64,000 nt of DNA from Ilyomonas sp965199845 (GTDB lineage: Bacteria; Bacteroidota; Bacteroidia; Chitinophagales; Chitinophagaceae), in assembly GCA_965199845.1 (NCBI GenBank), contig CBDATZ010000042.1, positions 558,001-622,000 on the forward strand, given 5' to 3'. Position 1 is the first letter of the stretch. Every line of letters begins with the position of its first letter. Below the pieces are notes generated by a model, which worked only from the letters and a program-made list of their open reading frames with translations, was not told the origin of the DNA and did not search any database. The position numbers and the translations under genes were made by a program. Below are positions 1 to 8,267 of this stretch, one piece after another.

Positions 1-1405
1 TTGGTATTTCAATTAAATTTTCCCTGTTATAACCAAGATTTATCTTACGGATATAATTCACCTGCTGTAATACAACAATTGTTGCAGTAATTAGAATAAT
101 GGAAAGTATAAACTGAAATGTTACAAGTGCTCTGCGAAAAATAATTGATTGCCCGCTAAACTTTAAACTCTTTTTTAAAACTGCAATTGGTTTAAAAGAT
201 GAAAGCAATAAAGCCGGATAACTTCCTGCCGCTAATGCTGTAACAAGAGTTAGCAACACAAGATTTACCCAGAAGCCTGCATTTGTATATAGAAATAAAA
301 TGTTTTTATCTGTGAGTTGATTAAAATAAGGCAAGAGCAATATAGCCAAGCCAATTGCAATCACTACCGCAAACACTGTTAGCATTAATGCTTCTGTAAG
401 AAATTGTCGTATTAAAGCAAAGCGTGTGGCTCCGACAACTTTGCGCACACCGATTTCTTTAGAACGCTTTACAGACCTCGCTGTAGAAAGATTCATAAAG
501 TTGATACACGCAATAATCAAAATAAAAAATGCTATGATGCTAAAGAGTTGAACGTATTCAATTCTTCCGCCTGCAATTTTTCCATTCTTAAAATCACTAT
601 GTAAATAACTATCACCAAAACGTTGCATGCCTAACTCAACTTTATAACTATTAGTGGGCTTAATGTATGCATCAAGAAAATGCGTAATCTTATTTGAAAT
701 CATGTCGGCATTTGCATTTTTTTTCAACATGATTAAAGTATTAGGTCCACTATTGCCCCATTGTTTTGCCCAAACGTTATCATCTAAAAAAGCTGACCAG
801 TTGATGAGGCAATCGAATTTAACAGATGCCTTTCCCGGAAGGTTACTGAACACACCCGTTACTTTTAAATCCTTTTTATTTTCATATTGGATGGTTTTTC
901 CATAAGCAGCATCAACGCTTCCAAAGAAAGCGTTTGCCATCTTTTCAGAAATGCAAATACTTAGTGGTGATGTTAATGCACTTTTTGCATTTCCTTGTAG
1001 CAATGGATAACTCATCATTTTAAATAAATCTGAATCTGCATAACAGGCATCAAATTTTAATGATTTGTCCGTTGCCGAAAAAGTCAGTTGGTCTGGCACA
1101 TCTTTTAACCATGAAATATTACAAGCATATTCAATTTCAGGAAAAGCACTTTTTAATTGTGATGCAAGTATTCCCGGTGTTCCATAACCTGCATCCGGTT
1201 GCCCGCTTGTATAACGGGTTTCATATAAAAGGTATAGTTGCTTTCCATTTGCATGAAAATTGTCAATACTTTTTTCATCCTGTATCCATAAAAAAATAAA
1301 CAAAGTGCAGGTAACGCCCAATACAAGTCCCATAAGATTAATAAAAGAAAAAGTTCTATCTTTTATGAGATTTCTCCATGCGGTTTTAAAATAATTTTGG
1401 AACAT
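1..1405 (-). CDS. ABC transporter permease, FtsX/MacB type (3' end outside window)
   Basis: Reading the minus strand from an ATG at 1405 gives an open frame of 468 codons that runs off the window start. It begins MFQNYFKTAWRNLIKD, the usual opening of Bacteroidota FtsX-type permeases, followed by one N-terminal membrane segment. A roughly 250-residue periplasmic MacB-like domain follows, then a cluster of membrane segments around the signature SVKRSKEIGVRKVVGA. The family works with a cytoplasmic ATPase to export substrates or move lipoproteins; the substrate cannot be told. Full-length members have about 800 residues and a second FtsX domain, which would lie outside the window. The small plus-strand ORFs at 654-905 and 1060-1299 are antisense to it. 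Confidence 0.9.
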   Translation of the reverse strand, partial: MFQNYFKTAWRNLIKDRTFSFINLMGLVLGVTCTLFIFLWIQDEKSIDNFHANGKQLYLLYETRYTSGQPDAGYGTPGILASQLKSAFPEIEYACNISWLKDVPDQLTFSATDKSLKFDACYADSDLFKMMSYPLLQGNAKSALTSPLSICISEKMANAFFGSVDAAYGKTIQYENKKDLKVTGVFSNLPGKASVKFDCLINWSAFLDDNVWAKQWGNSGPNTLIMLKKNANADMISNKITHFLDAYIKPTNSYKVELGMQRFGDSYLHSDFKNGKIAGGRIEYVQLFSIIAFFILIIACINFMNLSTARSVKRSKEIGVRKVVGATRFALIRQFLTEALMLTVFAVVIAIGLAILLLPYFNQLTDKNILFLYTNAGFWVNLVLLTLVTALAAGSYPALLLSSFKPIAVLKKSLKFSGQSIIFRRALVTFQFILSIILITATIVVLQQVNYIRKINLGYNRENLIEIP

Positions 1406-1995
1406 AAGATGATTTGACTTCAAAAGAACCATTGAAATGCCAATTTATTTCTCTGTGATTACCAATTAATTGGTAATCATAAACCAAGATAAAGAGTACG
1501 TTTTTGATACAATGGTGTTCGTTTTTGTTATAGGATAGATTGATGGTGTATTCTAACAATTAGAAGTGTCCATATAAAATTACCGCCAACAACGAGTTTA
1601 ATCCACATTCTTCTTGTGGCTGCTGTTATCGTCATTGTCATTAAGCTGGTAACAGGTAACAGAGGAGTATAAACGCAGTTTTAAAAGTACAAAGCACCGG
1701 GCAGTCTCACTTTTTACGGTGCTTTTTGGTTTGAGTGTCTCTGCTGCTAATAGCAATGGGTCAAACCTTGCCGAACTGAGGAAGTTTTGACAACGGCAAA
1801 CTGTCGGTATCTGTAAGTAAAGGGTTGCATAATTCTTTTCGGAGCTTACATAATTCACGGTTAGATCGGCTTCAATGAGAAATCTAACCAATGCATATTC
1901 TGCACCCGTTATCTGAAGTAAAAATAAAAAATAACTATTTTATGCAGACAGCCCTCAAACCGTAAGCAAAGACTATCAATACAATCCCTTACTTA
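1406..1995. other. 590-base gap with no convincing gene
   Basis: This lies between the permease start and the PPK2 stop. A 97-codon minus ORF (1598-1891) is not protein-like and I do not call it. The stretch holds a hairpin at 1693-1727 and two closely spaced imperfect copies of RCATAATTC near 1828-1858. It looks like a degraded mobile-element end, but I cannot name one. Confidence 0.4.
1693..1727. terminator. Possible hairpin terminator
   Basis: AAAGCACCG (1693-1701) pairs with CGGTGCTTT (1719-1727) around a 17-base loop and is followed by two further T on the plus strand. The long loop and the lack of an upstream plus-strand gene make its role uncertain. Confidence 0.35.
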
Positions 1996-2829
1996 TCAAA
2001 ACAGCTTTTCCTTTATGTTCTCACTTGTGGCAGGATAAATCAATCCATAATCCGCCGTTACCAGCTTCTCATCTTTATTATGATATGTCAGGCGCTGCAG
2101 TAAATCTGCGATGACTGCGATATGCGTCTTTTTTTTATGATCTGCTTTCACAATTGTCCAGGGACTGGTTTCAAAATTTGTTTTCAGCAGCATTTCATCC
2201 CTGGCGTCAGAATAGTCTTTCCAGTAGCGCAACGCTTCCTTATCAATCGGTCCCATTTTCCATTGCTTCAAAGGGTCGTCCACGCGGGCTTGTAATCTTT
2301 CTTTCTGTTCCTCTTTGCTGATGTCGAGATAGTATTTCACGATGGTGAAGCCGCCTTCAACCAAGCCTTTTTCAAACGATTTCACTTCATCAAAAAATGA
2401 TTTATACTGCTTATTCGTGCAAAAGCCCATCACCTTTTCTACGCCAAGGCGGTTATACCAGCTCCTGTTAAACAGCACAAATTCGCCCGATGCAGGCAAG
2501 TGTGCCGTATAGCGCTGAAAATACCATTCGCGTTCCTCCCGGTTGGAAGGTTTACCCAACGCCACCACTTTTGTTTCGCGTGGGTTCAGGTGTTTGATGA
2601 ATCTTTTTATTGTCCCGTTTTTCCCGGCGGCATCCCGCCCTTCCAGTATTACCAGCAGCTTTAAATTAGATGAAATAACTTCCTTTTGCAGCTTTATCAG
2701 CTCAATATAAAGCTTGTGTAATGTTTCCTTTTTGTGTTTCATTAAGCTAAGTACTGGTTTTATCAGTAAAGGTCGCTGGCTACCCGCTGTATTTGTTACA
2801 AAACTATTTGCATTCCTTACATCATTCAC
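1996..2829 (-). CDS. ppk2: Polyphosphate kinase 2 (PPK2)
   Basis: A 277-residue PPK2-family protein that transfers phosphate between polyphosphate and nucleotides in the cytoplasm. The Walker A motif EGRDAAGKNGTIKRF lies at residues 63-77, the Walker B/lid stretch FVLFNRSWYNRLGVE at 117-131, and the conserved RVDDPLKQWK and YSDARDEML segments further on. The length fits a single-domain PPK2. The first 30 residues are weakly conserved in the family, so a start slightly downstream is possible. The gene is divergent from the GH1-like gene at 2980 and stands alone. Which subclass it belongs to (NDP or NMP phosphorylation) is not decided by these motifs. Confidence 0.93.
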   Translation of the reverse strand: MNDVRNANSFVTNTAGSQRPLLIKPVLSLMKHKKETLHKLYIELIKLQKEVISSNLKLLVILEGRDAAGKNGTIKRFIKHLNPRETKVVALGKPSNREEREWYFQRYTAHLPASGEFVLFNRSWYNRLGVEKVMGFCTNKQYKSFFDEVKSFEKGLVEGGFTIVKYYLDISKEEQKERLQARVDDPLKQWKMGPIDKEALRYWKDYSDARDEMLLKTNFETSPWTIVKADHKKKTHIAVIADLLQRLTYHNKDEKLVTADYGLIYPATSENIKEKLF

Positions 2830-2979
2830 AGCTTTTGACGGGTTTGCAAAGCGTATGAAGGAACTTATACAATTGTAAGTAAGCTGGAAGTTGAATTCCG
2901 GAAAAAAGCATCATCACATATTGCAGCTTGCGATTGTTGCCCACTTTCATGGCATAACTTTTAGAATCTAAGCATCATT

Positions 2980-4293
2980 ATGTTTCGAGGATTCATGTTT
3001 GCCACCGGCATTGAGAACAGTAACCCCACCATACAGAATGGAAAACTGAGGGTAGATGAGTTAGAGAAGTGCGGTCACTACAAGTATTGGAAAAAAGATT
3101 TCGAGCTGACCCAGCAATTGGGAATCCGGTTCCTGCGGTATGGTCCGCCTATACACCTTACTTTTTTGGGTAAGGATAAATATGACTGGAGCTTTGCCGA
3201 CGAAGCCTTCGGCGAGTTGCAGCGTCGCAACATCATTCCCATCACCGACCTCTGCCATTTTGGTGTGCCCGACTGGATCGGCAATTTTCAAAACCCGGAA
3301 TTTCCCGAGTTGTTTGCCGGGTATGCACGCGCTTTTGCCCAACGCTATCCCTGGGTGCAGCTATACACGCCGGTCAATGAAATGTATATCTGCGCACTCT
3401 TCTCGGCTTACTACGGCTGGTGGAACGAGCAACTGACCACAGACCGTTCTTTTGTAACGGCATTAAAGAATATTGTAAAAGCCAATGTGCTTGCCATGCG
3501 CGCCATACTGGAAGTGCGGAAAGATGCCATCTTTATTCAAAGCGAATCCTCGGAGTATAGCCATGCAGACAATCCAAAAGCTATAAAACCGGCTGAGATT
3601 TTAAACGCAAGACGGTTTCTCTCGCTTGATCTGAATTACGGCAAACGCATCGAATCGGACATGTACGAATACCTGATGGACAACGGGATGACCCGCGAAG
3701 AATATCACTTTTTCCTGCACAATAATTTGAAGCATCATTGCATCATGGGCAACGATTATTATGTAACCAACGAGCATCGCGTCAGCGCAGATGGCAACAC
3801 GCGCGCCGCCGGCGAGATATTCGGTTATCATGTCATCACCACCCAGTATTACCAGCGCTACCAGCTACCCGTTATGCACACGGAGACCAACTTGTGGCAA
3901 GGTCCCAAAGGTGATGAAGCAGTCAACTGGTTATGGAAAGAATGGGCGAACGTAATGCGGGTGCGCAATGATGGCATGCCCATCGTCGGCTTCACCTGGT
4001 ATTCACTAACCGACCAGATAGATTGGGATACAGCGTTGCGCGAAAACAACGGCAACCTCAACCCGCTTGGCTTGTTTGATCTTGACCGGAACATTCGCCC
4101 CGTTGGCGAGGCATATAAGCAATTGATTTCCGACTGGCGCAACGTATTGCCCACCCAGAGTGTTTGCTTAAGTGTACCCATAGATTTGCCCGATGATGAA
4201 ACAATAGCGGACGAACCGGACGATGCGCAAACAGATGACGCAAACAGCCAGGAAAAACCCACTGAAACAGTTTTAAAAGCAACAAAAGAATAA
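2980..4293 (+). CDS. Family 1-like glycoside hydrolase (clan GH-A)
   Basis: A 437-residue TIM-barrel glycosidase, beta-glucosidase/beta-galactosidase-like, with retaining chemistry expected. The likely acid/base Glu134 lies in YTPVNEM, the counterpart of the GH1 TxNE(P) motif. The likely nucleophile is Glu302 in VMHTETN, at the position of the GH1 TENG motif. There is no signal peptide, so a cytoplasmic enzyme is inferred. The last 40 residues form an acidic Asp/Glu-rich tail outside the barrel. It is followed after 3 bases by the SDR at 4297, so the two are almost certainly co-transcribed. GH1 is my best call, but both motifs are non-canonical and another clan A family is possible. Confidence 0.8.
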   Translation: MFRGFMFATGIENSNPTIQNGKLRVDELEKCGHYKYWKKDFELTQQLGIRFLRYGPPIHLTFLGKDKYDWSFADEAFGELQRRNIIPITDLCHFGVPDWIGNFQNPEFPELFAGYARAFAQRYPWVQLYTPVNEMYICALFSAYYGWWNEQLTTDRSFVTALKNIVKANVLAMRAILEVRKDAIFIQSESSEYSHADNPKAIKPAEILNARRFLSLDLNYGKRIESDMYEYLMDNGMTREEYHFFLHNNLKHHCIMGNDYYVTNEHRVSADGNTRAAGEIFGYHVITTQYYQRYQLPVMHTETNLWQGPKGDEAVNWLWKEWANVMRVRNDGMPIVGFTWYSLTDQIDWDTALRENNGNLNPLGLFDLDRNIRPVGEAYKQLISDWRNVLPTQSVCLSVPIDLPDDETIADEPDDAQTDDANSQEKPTETVLKATKE

Positions 4294-4296
4294 GCT

Positions 4297-5034
4297 ATGT
4301 CATTTCAAAACAAAGTCGTCATCGTTACCGGTTCTGCCAGCGGTATCGGGTTAGCTACCGCAAAACGGTTTGCTAAGGAAGGTGCCAAAGTAGTGCTGGC
4401 AGATATCAATGGCGACAAACTGAAAGAAGCCGAAACCGAAGTCAGAAGCGCAGGCGCAGCCGCCGTTTGGACAAGCGTATGCGATGTCAGCAACGAGCAG
4501 GATGTGGAAGCCACCGTTAGCGGCGCCATCAAAAATTTAGGCGGGTTCGACATCATGGTCAACAACGCCGGCCTGATGGTATTTAAAAAAATAGAAGAGC
4601 AAACCAAAGAAGATTGGCTTAAGATTCTAAGTGTTGATTTACTCGGCGCTTTTTTCTTCACCAAGCAGGCTTTCCTGCACATGACCAACGGTGGCGCTAT
4701 TGTCAACGTATCCAGCATACACGCCGTAGAAACCACGCCCAATGTTGCCACCTATGCCGCCGCCAAGTCAGCCGTGCTGTCCCTTACCCGTTCGGCTTCC
4801 ATGGAAGGCAAGGCAAAGAACATCCGCGTCAATGCCGTGCTGCCCGGCGCCATAGACACGCCTATGCTTTGGGACAACCCGAATGTAAAAGCCGGTCTGG
4901 AACAGATACAGATGACCGATGTAGGAAAACCCGAAGATGTAGCCGACCTCATTGCCTACCTCGCTTCCGACGAAGCTGCTTTTGTGCAGGGCGCCGCCGT
5001 AAGGGTTGATGGCGGGCGGCTCGACAGGCTGTAG
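4297..5034 (+). CDS. SDR family oxidoreductase
   Basis: A 245-residue classical short-chain dehydrogenase. It has the nucleotide-binding TGSASGIG motif at residues 11-18, an Asp at the end of the second strand (ADINGDK) that favours NAD(H), the NNAG motif, catalytic Ser in VSSIHAVE and the YAAAK Tyr/Lys pair. The C-terminal ASDEAAFVQGAAVRVDGG stretch is typical of the family. It starts 3 bases after the GH1-like stop, which suggests a joint role in sugar or glycoside metabolism, but the substrate cannot be read from the sequence. Confidence 0.92.
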   Translation: MSFQNKVVIVTGSASGIGLATAKRFAKEGAKVVLADINGDKLKEAETEVRSAGAAAVWTSVCDVSNEQDVEATVSGAIKNLGGFDIMVNNAGLMVFKKIEEQTKEDWLKILSVDLLGAFFFTKQAFLHMTNGGAIVNVSSIHAVETTPNVATYAAAKSAVLSLTRSASMEGKAKNIRVNAVLPGAIDTPMLWDNPNVKAGLEQIQMTDVGKPEDVADLIAYLASDEAAFVQGAAVRVDGGRLDRL

Positions 5035-5058
5035 CGTTGTAGCGTACACCTTTTTTCT

Positions 5059-5081
5059 GGCGCAAGCGTCTCGCTTGTGCC
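5059..5081. repeat. REP-like palindrome, family A, copy 1
   Basis: GGCGCAAGCG - TCT - CGCTTGTGCC forms a 10-bp stem with a 3-base loop (one wobble pair). The same sequence recurs in the opposite orientation at 7525-7544, so the two copies flank the RAYT/IS locus. Confidence 0.75.
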
Positions 5082-5083
5082 TG

Positions 5084-5697
5084 TTATTTTTTCGGTTCCA
5101 GCACCGTCGGGAGAGGACGGTGCGGTGCAGAGAAAAAGGTAACCTCTCTGTAATGCGTCAGCTTCATTAACGGATGCGGTTGATTGAGTTCATAAAACGC
5201 AGCACTCGAATGCAGATATTCTTCCGGTGTGGCTGCTAACATTTACCACGCAGCGGGTTGCTATGTATATAAGGTAGCTTTTGCAACACATAGCTCTCAT
5301 AATAGCAAGGCTTACTATCCGGTGATACTTCAAACACACGATGCTTCTTCTTTCTTTCTTTTTCTTCCCGGCTCACAGCTTCTGCTAATTGCGTCAGAAC
5401 ATCATCCTGCTTTGCATTCTCCGGACGCCTCACAATTTCATAAGCCAAAAACCGCTTGCCATTTGCAGGCAGAGTATTGACAGTTGATTCATCGTTACCA
5501 ATGTAAAGTAACAGATGCAGATGATTCGGCATCATCACAAATCCTTCTATTTGATGCCCTTTCTCAGTAAGAACAGAGAAAAACTTATAAACGCAGTCGT
5601 AAGCATTAGTAACCTCAAATAATGGCAACTAATGAAGGCATGTAAATGTGCAGAAATAAGTTTGACCAGCTTCAGTTTGGATGCGTTTGACTGACAT
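5084..5697 (-). pseudogene. REP-associated tyrosine transposase (RAYT), broken by a nonsense codon and a frameshift
   Basis: Translation from ATG at 5697 gives MSVKRIQTEAGQTYF, a typical RAYT opening, then a TAG at 5629-5631 where family members usually have Trp (CxxWLPLF). Downstream the frame carries the HUH motif MPNHLHLLLY and the C-terminal YIHSNPLRGK. At about 5237-5240 one base is missing: the frame hits TAG, while the next frame continues with LAATPEEYLHSSAAFYEL, the expected RAYT tail, to a stop at 5084-5086. The gene therefore has two independent lesions and should be inactive. Its last codons read through REP copy B1, and a second REP half lies just upstream of its start, the classic RAYT-REP arrangement. 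Confidence 0.85.
5095..5127. repeat. REP-like palindrome, family B, copy 1
   Basis: GCACCGTC (5101-5108) pairs with GACGGTGC (5116-5123) around a 7-base loop. The flanks GGTTCCA on one side and GGTGC on the other belong to the repeat, since both recur at the split copy (5722-5735 and 7227-7241). It overlaps the 3' codons of the RAYT pseudogene. Confidence 0.8.
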
Positions 5698-5721
5698 CAA
5701 ATAAAGATAAAGATTTCCTTA

Positions 5722-5735
5722 CACCGCACCGTCCT
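5722..5735. repeat. REP family B, copy 2, left half
   Basis: CACCGCACCGTCCT matches the reverse complement of copy B1 over 14 bases and then stops where the IS4-family element begins. The right half is at 7227-7241. It sits 25 bases upstream of the RAYT start codon. Confidence 0.75.
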
Positions 5736-7226
5736 TAACAAGTTTAAGATAACCCACAAAAAGGCATCAGGAAGAGTTATTACTAAGTCGAAAGCCGGCA
5801 AGAAGGGATTGAAAGTGGGAATATCCCTTCCAAAGGGTTTGCCATCCGGGCAGTCCTTTTTGTCTGACACCCTGATGTCCACCCATTCTACCCAGCAGCA
5901 GAAGCCACCACAGAGTAGTGAAGGGCTGGCTGTCTTTTTTATCCACCGGCTTCAGATACGTGGCGGCTATGGCTTTGGCGAGCCGTTGTTCGGTTGGGTC
6001 GGTAATCACTGTTTCAAAAGGGGCATCCGGCTGCTGTCTTGCATAATAGCTGGTTCTGAGCAGGATAACAGCCTGCAGTGCCAGCATTCCGATGACCGTC
6101 GTCAGGGCTTTGCGCGAATCAAACTGCCGTTCTTCAATGGAGCATCCTGTTTTATAGCATTTGTGGTACTCTTCAACGATCCATCTCTTTGCATAATATT
6201 TTGCTACCCGCTCTGCTTCTTTATCCTTGCTGACCATCAGGTTGGTTAGCAGAAACCATTCAGACGGTTCTTTGCTTTCTTCCAGCTTTCTTTCCCGTAC
6301 CCATACGCAGGTAACAGGCTGGTCAATATCCCGAAAATAAAAGAGGTGATGGTTTATATCACAGTCAGCTTCATACCCTTTGCCTTTGCTGTCTCTGAGT
6401 GTGCGCCGGATCTGAGCCGGCTGGGGCAGCGAGCGCATGATATGAAAAAGACGGAACAGTTCGGGATGTTCCGCCTTGTCTTTTTGGTGGCGGGAAAGGG
6501 TGCTTCTGTCATGGCGGGCTCTGATGATAAAATGCTGTCCTTTATTCTGGCTGCAATAGTTGATAACATCTATAATATCAGCTTCCCTGTCCATGATATG
6601 AATCAGGTCTCTGCCGGTCGCTTCGCTGAAAGCCACACCTGTTTTGAGAGCTTCTATCCATTTGTTTGATTCTTTGTCTGCTGTGGGTTTGCTGTTCCAC
6701 AGTTTTGATTTGCCAAAATCTGTGCGTTCGCGGTGAATGACCTGCTGGTGAAGCAATCCTAAATGAACAGCTCCTTCATCAAGTAAAAGACCATGATGAA
6801 GCAAAAAACCGTTAGACTTCTCAGTTTGTGTATAACCCAGATCAAGATGACGGCTGTTATAATCAGTCAGCATGGTGTCCTGGATCAAAAGCCACGGCTG
6901 GCTGCTGTCTGTTTGTTCATTAGCATAGCGGATAAGTCCCTGTTGGTAACCGTTCAGAAAAGAAGAATGTGTAATCTCAGTGTTATTGATAAAGCGATAA
7001 AATCCTTTTAGCTGATATTGATCTTTAAACAAAAAAGGAAAACTGACAGAACAGCTGTTTTGATCCAGCAGGGACATCACTCTCTCATCTCTCGCTTTAC
7101 GGTCAGCATGACCAAAGTCCATCGCTTCTCTTTGCAGTTCTATGCTCCTGCCTTCCCACAATCCATTCATCCCAACCACAAAACTAATCTCTTCTCGTTT
7201 TTATGGGTTAACTTAAATTAACAAGA
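5734..7226 (-). mobile_element. IS4-family insertion sequence (IS50-like group), inside a REP palindrome
   Basis: An element of about 1.49 kb containing one transposase. Imperfect terminal inverted repeats share TTTAAGNTAACCCANAAAAA on both sides (about 5743-5762 and 7198-7217). The outermost bases GCACCGTC/GACGGTGC also mirror each other, but that sequence is the stem of a REP palindrome present intact at 5101-5123, and the REP match runs beyond it on both sides. The exact tips are therefore uncertain by about 6 bases. No target-site duplication is visible. Confidence 0.75.
5767..7179 (-). CDS. IS4 family transposase (DDE)
   Basis: A 470-residue DDE transposase resembling the Tn5/IS50 group. 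The first catalytic Asp is Asp101 in LLIQDTMLTDY, the second lies in HIMDREADII, and the Y-(2)-R-(3)-E-(6)-K signature is perfect in YAKRWIVEEYHKCYKTG, which supplies the Glu. The length matches full IS50-type transposases and the frame is uninterrupted, so it may still be active. It fills almost the entire IS. Plus-strand ORFs across it (5809-6249, 6346-6669, 6793-7011) are shadows. Confidence 0.93.
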   Translation of the reverse strand: MVGMNGLWEGRSIELQREAMDFGHADRKARDERVMSLLDQNSCSVSFPFLFKDQYQLKGFYRFINNTEITHSSFLNGYQQGLIRYANEQTDSSQPWLLIQDTMLTDYNSRHLDLGYTQTEKSNGFLLHHGLLLDEGAVHLGLLHQQVIHRERTDFGKSKLWNSKPTADKESNKWIEALKTGVAFSEATGRDLIHIMDREADIIDVINYCSQNKGQHFIIRARHDRSTLSRHQKDKAEHPELFRLFHIMRSLPQPAQIRRTLRDSKGKGYEADCDINHHLFYFRDIDQPVTCVWVRERKLEESKEPSEWFLLTNLMVSKDKEAERVAKYYAKRWIVEEYHKCYKTGCSIEERQFDSRKALTTVIGMLALQAVILLRTSYYARQQPDAPFETVITDPTEQRLAKAIAATYLKPVDKKDSQPFTTLWWLLLLGRMGGHQGVRQKGLPGWQTLWKGYSHFQSLLAGFRLSNNSS

Positions 7227-7241
7227 GACGGTGCTGGAACC
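7227..7241. repeat. REP family B, copy 2, right half
   Basis: GACGGTGCTGGAACC matches the reverse complement of copy B1 over 15 bases and begins where the IS ends. The coding remnant of a second RAYT follows at once. Confidence 0.75.
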
Positions 7242-7253
7242 TTTAAGGTAAAG

Positions 7254-7490
7254 ATGAAACGGGCAGGTATAAAAAACAGCAGCAATAAAAATTGGCAATT
7301 CTGGCAGCCCGATAACCATCCTGTTGAATCATATAATTTCGAAATTACAAAACAGAAACTGGATTATCTTCATCTCAATCCGCTAGTGTCGGGTTTTGTC
7401 ACGAAGAGGGAAGAATACCTGTACAGCAGCGCCATTGACTATTATGGCGGCAAAGGGTTGCTGGAGATACGGTTACTGGATGAGTGTTAG
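7254..7490 (+). pseudogene. 3' remnant of a second RAYT-type transposase
   Basis: A 78-codon frame whose product matches the C-terminal part of Y1/RAYT transposases of a different subgroup from the 5084-5697 gene: NWQFWQPDNHPVE, then KLDYLHLNPLVSGFV and YLYSSAIDYYGGKGLLEI. The N-terminal HUH half is absent; the frame joins the REP half-site at 7227-7241 directly. The Met at 7254 is therefore internal rather than a real start. The loss was probably caused by recombination or insertion at the REP/IS site. Confidence 0.8.
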
Positions 7491-7706
7491 TGATTGTATA
7501 GCGGGCGGGCGCTCGAATGAGATAGGCACAAGCGGGACGCTTGCAGAAAAGGGTTCGCTGGAATGGCGAGTTCTTTTTTGTGAATTGTAGGTATCTTTGA
7601 TTGGTGCTGCCGTTTAGTGATTGATGTGTGATATTTGATGATTGCTAAAAGCTATTTTAGAAGTTGACATATGCACAGCCAACATCCAGAATTAAACAGA
7701 TAAAAA
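7491..7706. other. Intergenic stretch with a REP copy
   Basis: Apart from the family A palindrome at 7525-7544 I see no gene, terminator or convincing promoter here. No copy of the tRNA-Asn 3' end, which would mark an attL, is present. Confidence 0.5.
7525..7544. repeat. REP-like palindrome, family A, copy 2
   Basis: GGCACAAGCG - GGA - CGCTTGC is the reverse-complement counterpart of the copy at 5059-5081, differing at a few bases. The two copies bracket the RAYT/IS locus in inverted orientation. Confidence 0.7.
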
Positions 7707-8237
7707 ATGGAAATAAGTGAAATTTTAGAAAAGATTGATTTCGCAATAACACAATTATTGGATAATGAAAAAGATATTCTGGCAAGAGGTTTAAATGAAT
7801 TGAATTTAAATGGGCATCTCACAAAATATTTAACGCCGCTCTTCAACGATTTAACGGTTGATCCAGAATATAATGGAGATAAGCTGAAATCTAATGACAG
7901 GAAAGCTCTTGATATTGCAAAAAGCAGGATGAGGGAAATAGGGATTGAACCTAATAAAGAAAACAATTACCAACTAACTCCCGACATCATTATTCATGAG
8001 AGGAATACAAATGAAAATAACCTTGTGGTCATTGAAGTCAAAAAGGATTCAAATTCAAAAAAGAGAAAAGAATTTGATTTGTTGAAGTTAGAACATATGA
8101 CGATAGACTTTTCGGGAAATCACTACAACTATAAGTTAGGAGTGGCTTTAGTTTTCGGTACTAAGGAGAATGCAGGTTCGTGTGACATTCAATATTTTCA
8201 AAATGGAAATCCCATTAATCGAGAAAAGTTACAGTGA
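7707..8237 (+). CDS. Hypothetical protein with PD-(D/E)XK-like motif
   Basis: A 176-residue protein without signal peptide or membrane segments. The central stretch TPDIIIHER...NNLVVIEVKKD has the spacing of the PD-(D/E)XK nuclease core (Asp in PDII, then E-x-K in IEVKK). The N-terminal half is helical and contains LxxYLTPLFNDLTVDPEYN. The Lys/Glu-rich RKEFDLLKLEHMT and the YKLGVALVFG strand follow the core as they do in restriction-endonuclease-like folds. It is the first gene after the RAYT/IS locus and lies 30 bases before a PIN-like ORF, a setting that suggests a defence or toxin role. No family name is recognised and the function is inferred from motif spacing only. Confidence 0.65.
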   Translation: MEISEILEKIDFAITQLLDNEKDILARGLNELNLNGHLTKYLTPLFNDLTVDPEYNGDKLKSNDRKALDIAKSRMREIGIEPNKENNYQLTPDIIIHERNTNENNLVVIEVKKDSNSKKRKEFDLLKLEHMTIDFSGNHYNYKLGVALVFGTKENAGSCDIQYFQNGNPINREKLQ

Positions 8238-8267
8238 TTAGTATCCAAATAAAAGCGACAATTTCTA

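Noticed and set aside
1598..1891. 97-codon minus-strand ORF
   Set aside because: Its product has no recognisable domain, an odd composition and crosses the hairpin at 1693-1727; the DNA looks like a repeat or element relic rather than a gene.
4305..5049. Long antisense ORFs over the SDR gene (148 and 93 codons)
   Set aside because: They arise from the codon bias of the real SDR gene on the plus strand and show no protein-like pattern.
5809..7221. Several plus-strand ORFs across the IS transposase
   Set aside because: The minus frame carries the full DDE and Y-R-E-K signature; the others are shadows.
5726..7234. GCACCGTC / GACGGTGC as the true terminal inverted repeats of the IS
   Set aside because: The same stem occurs intact without any IS at 5101-5123 and the match continues outside the element on both sides, so these bases belong to the REP target at least in part.
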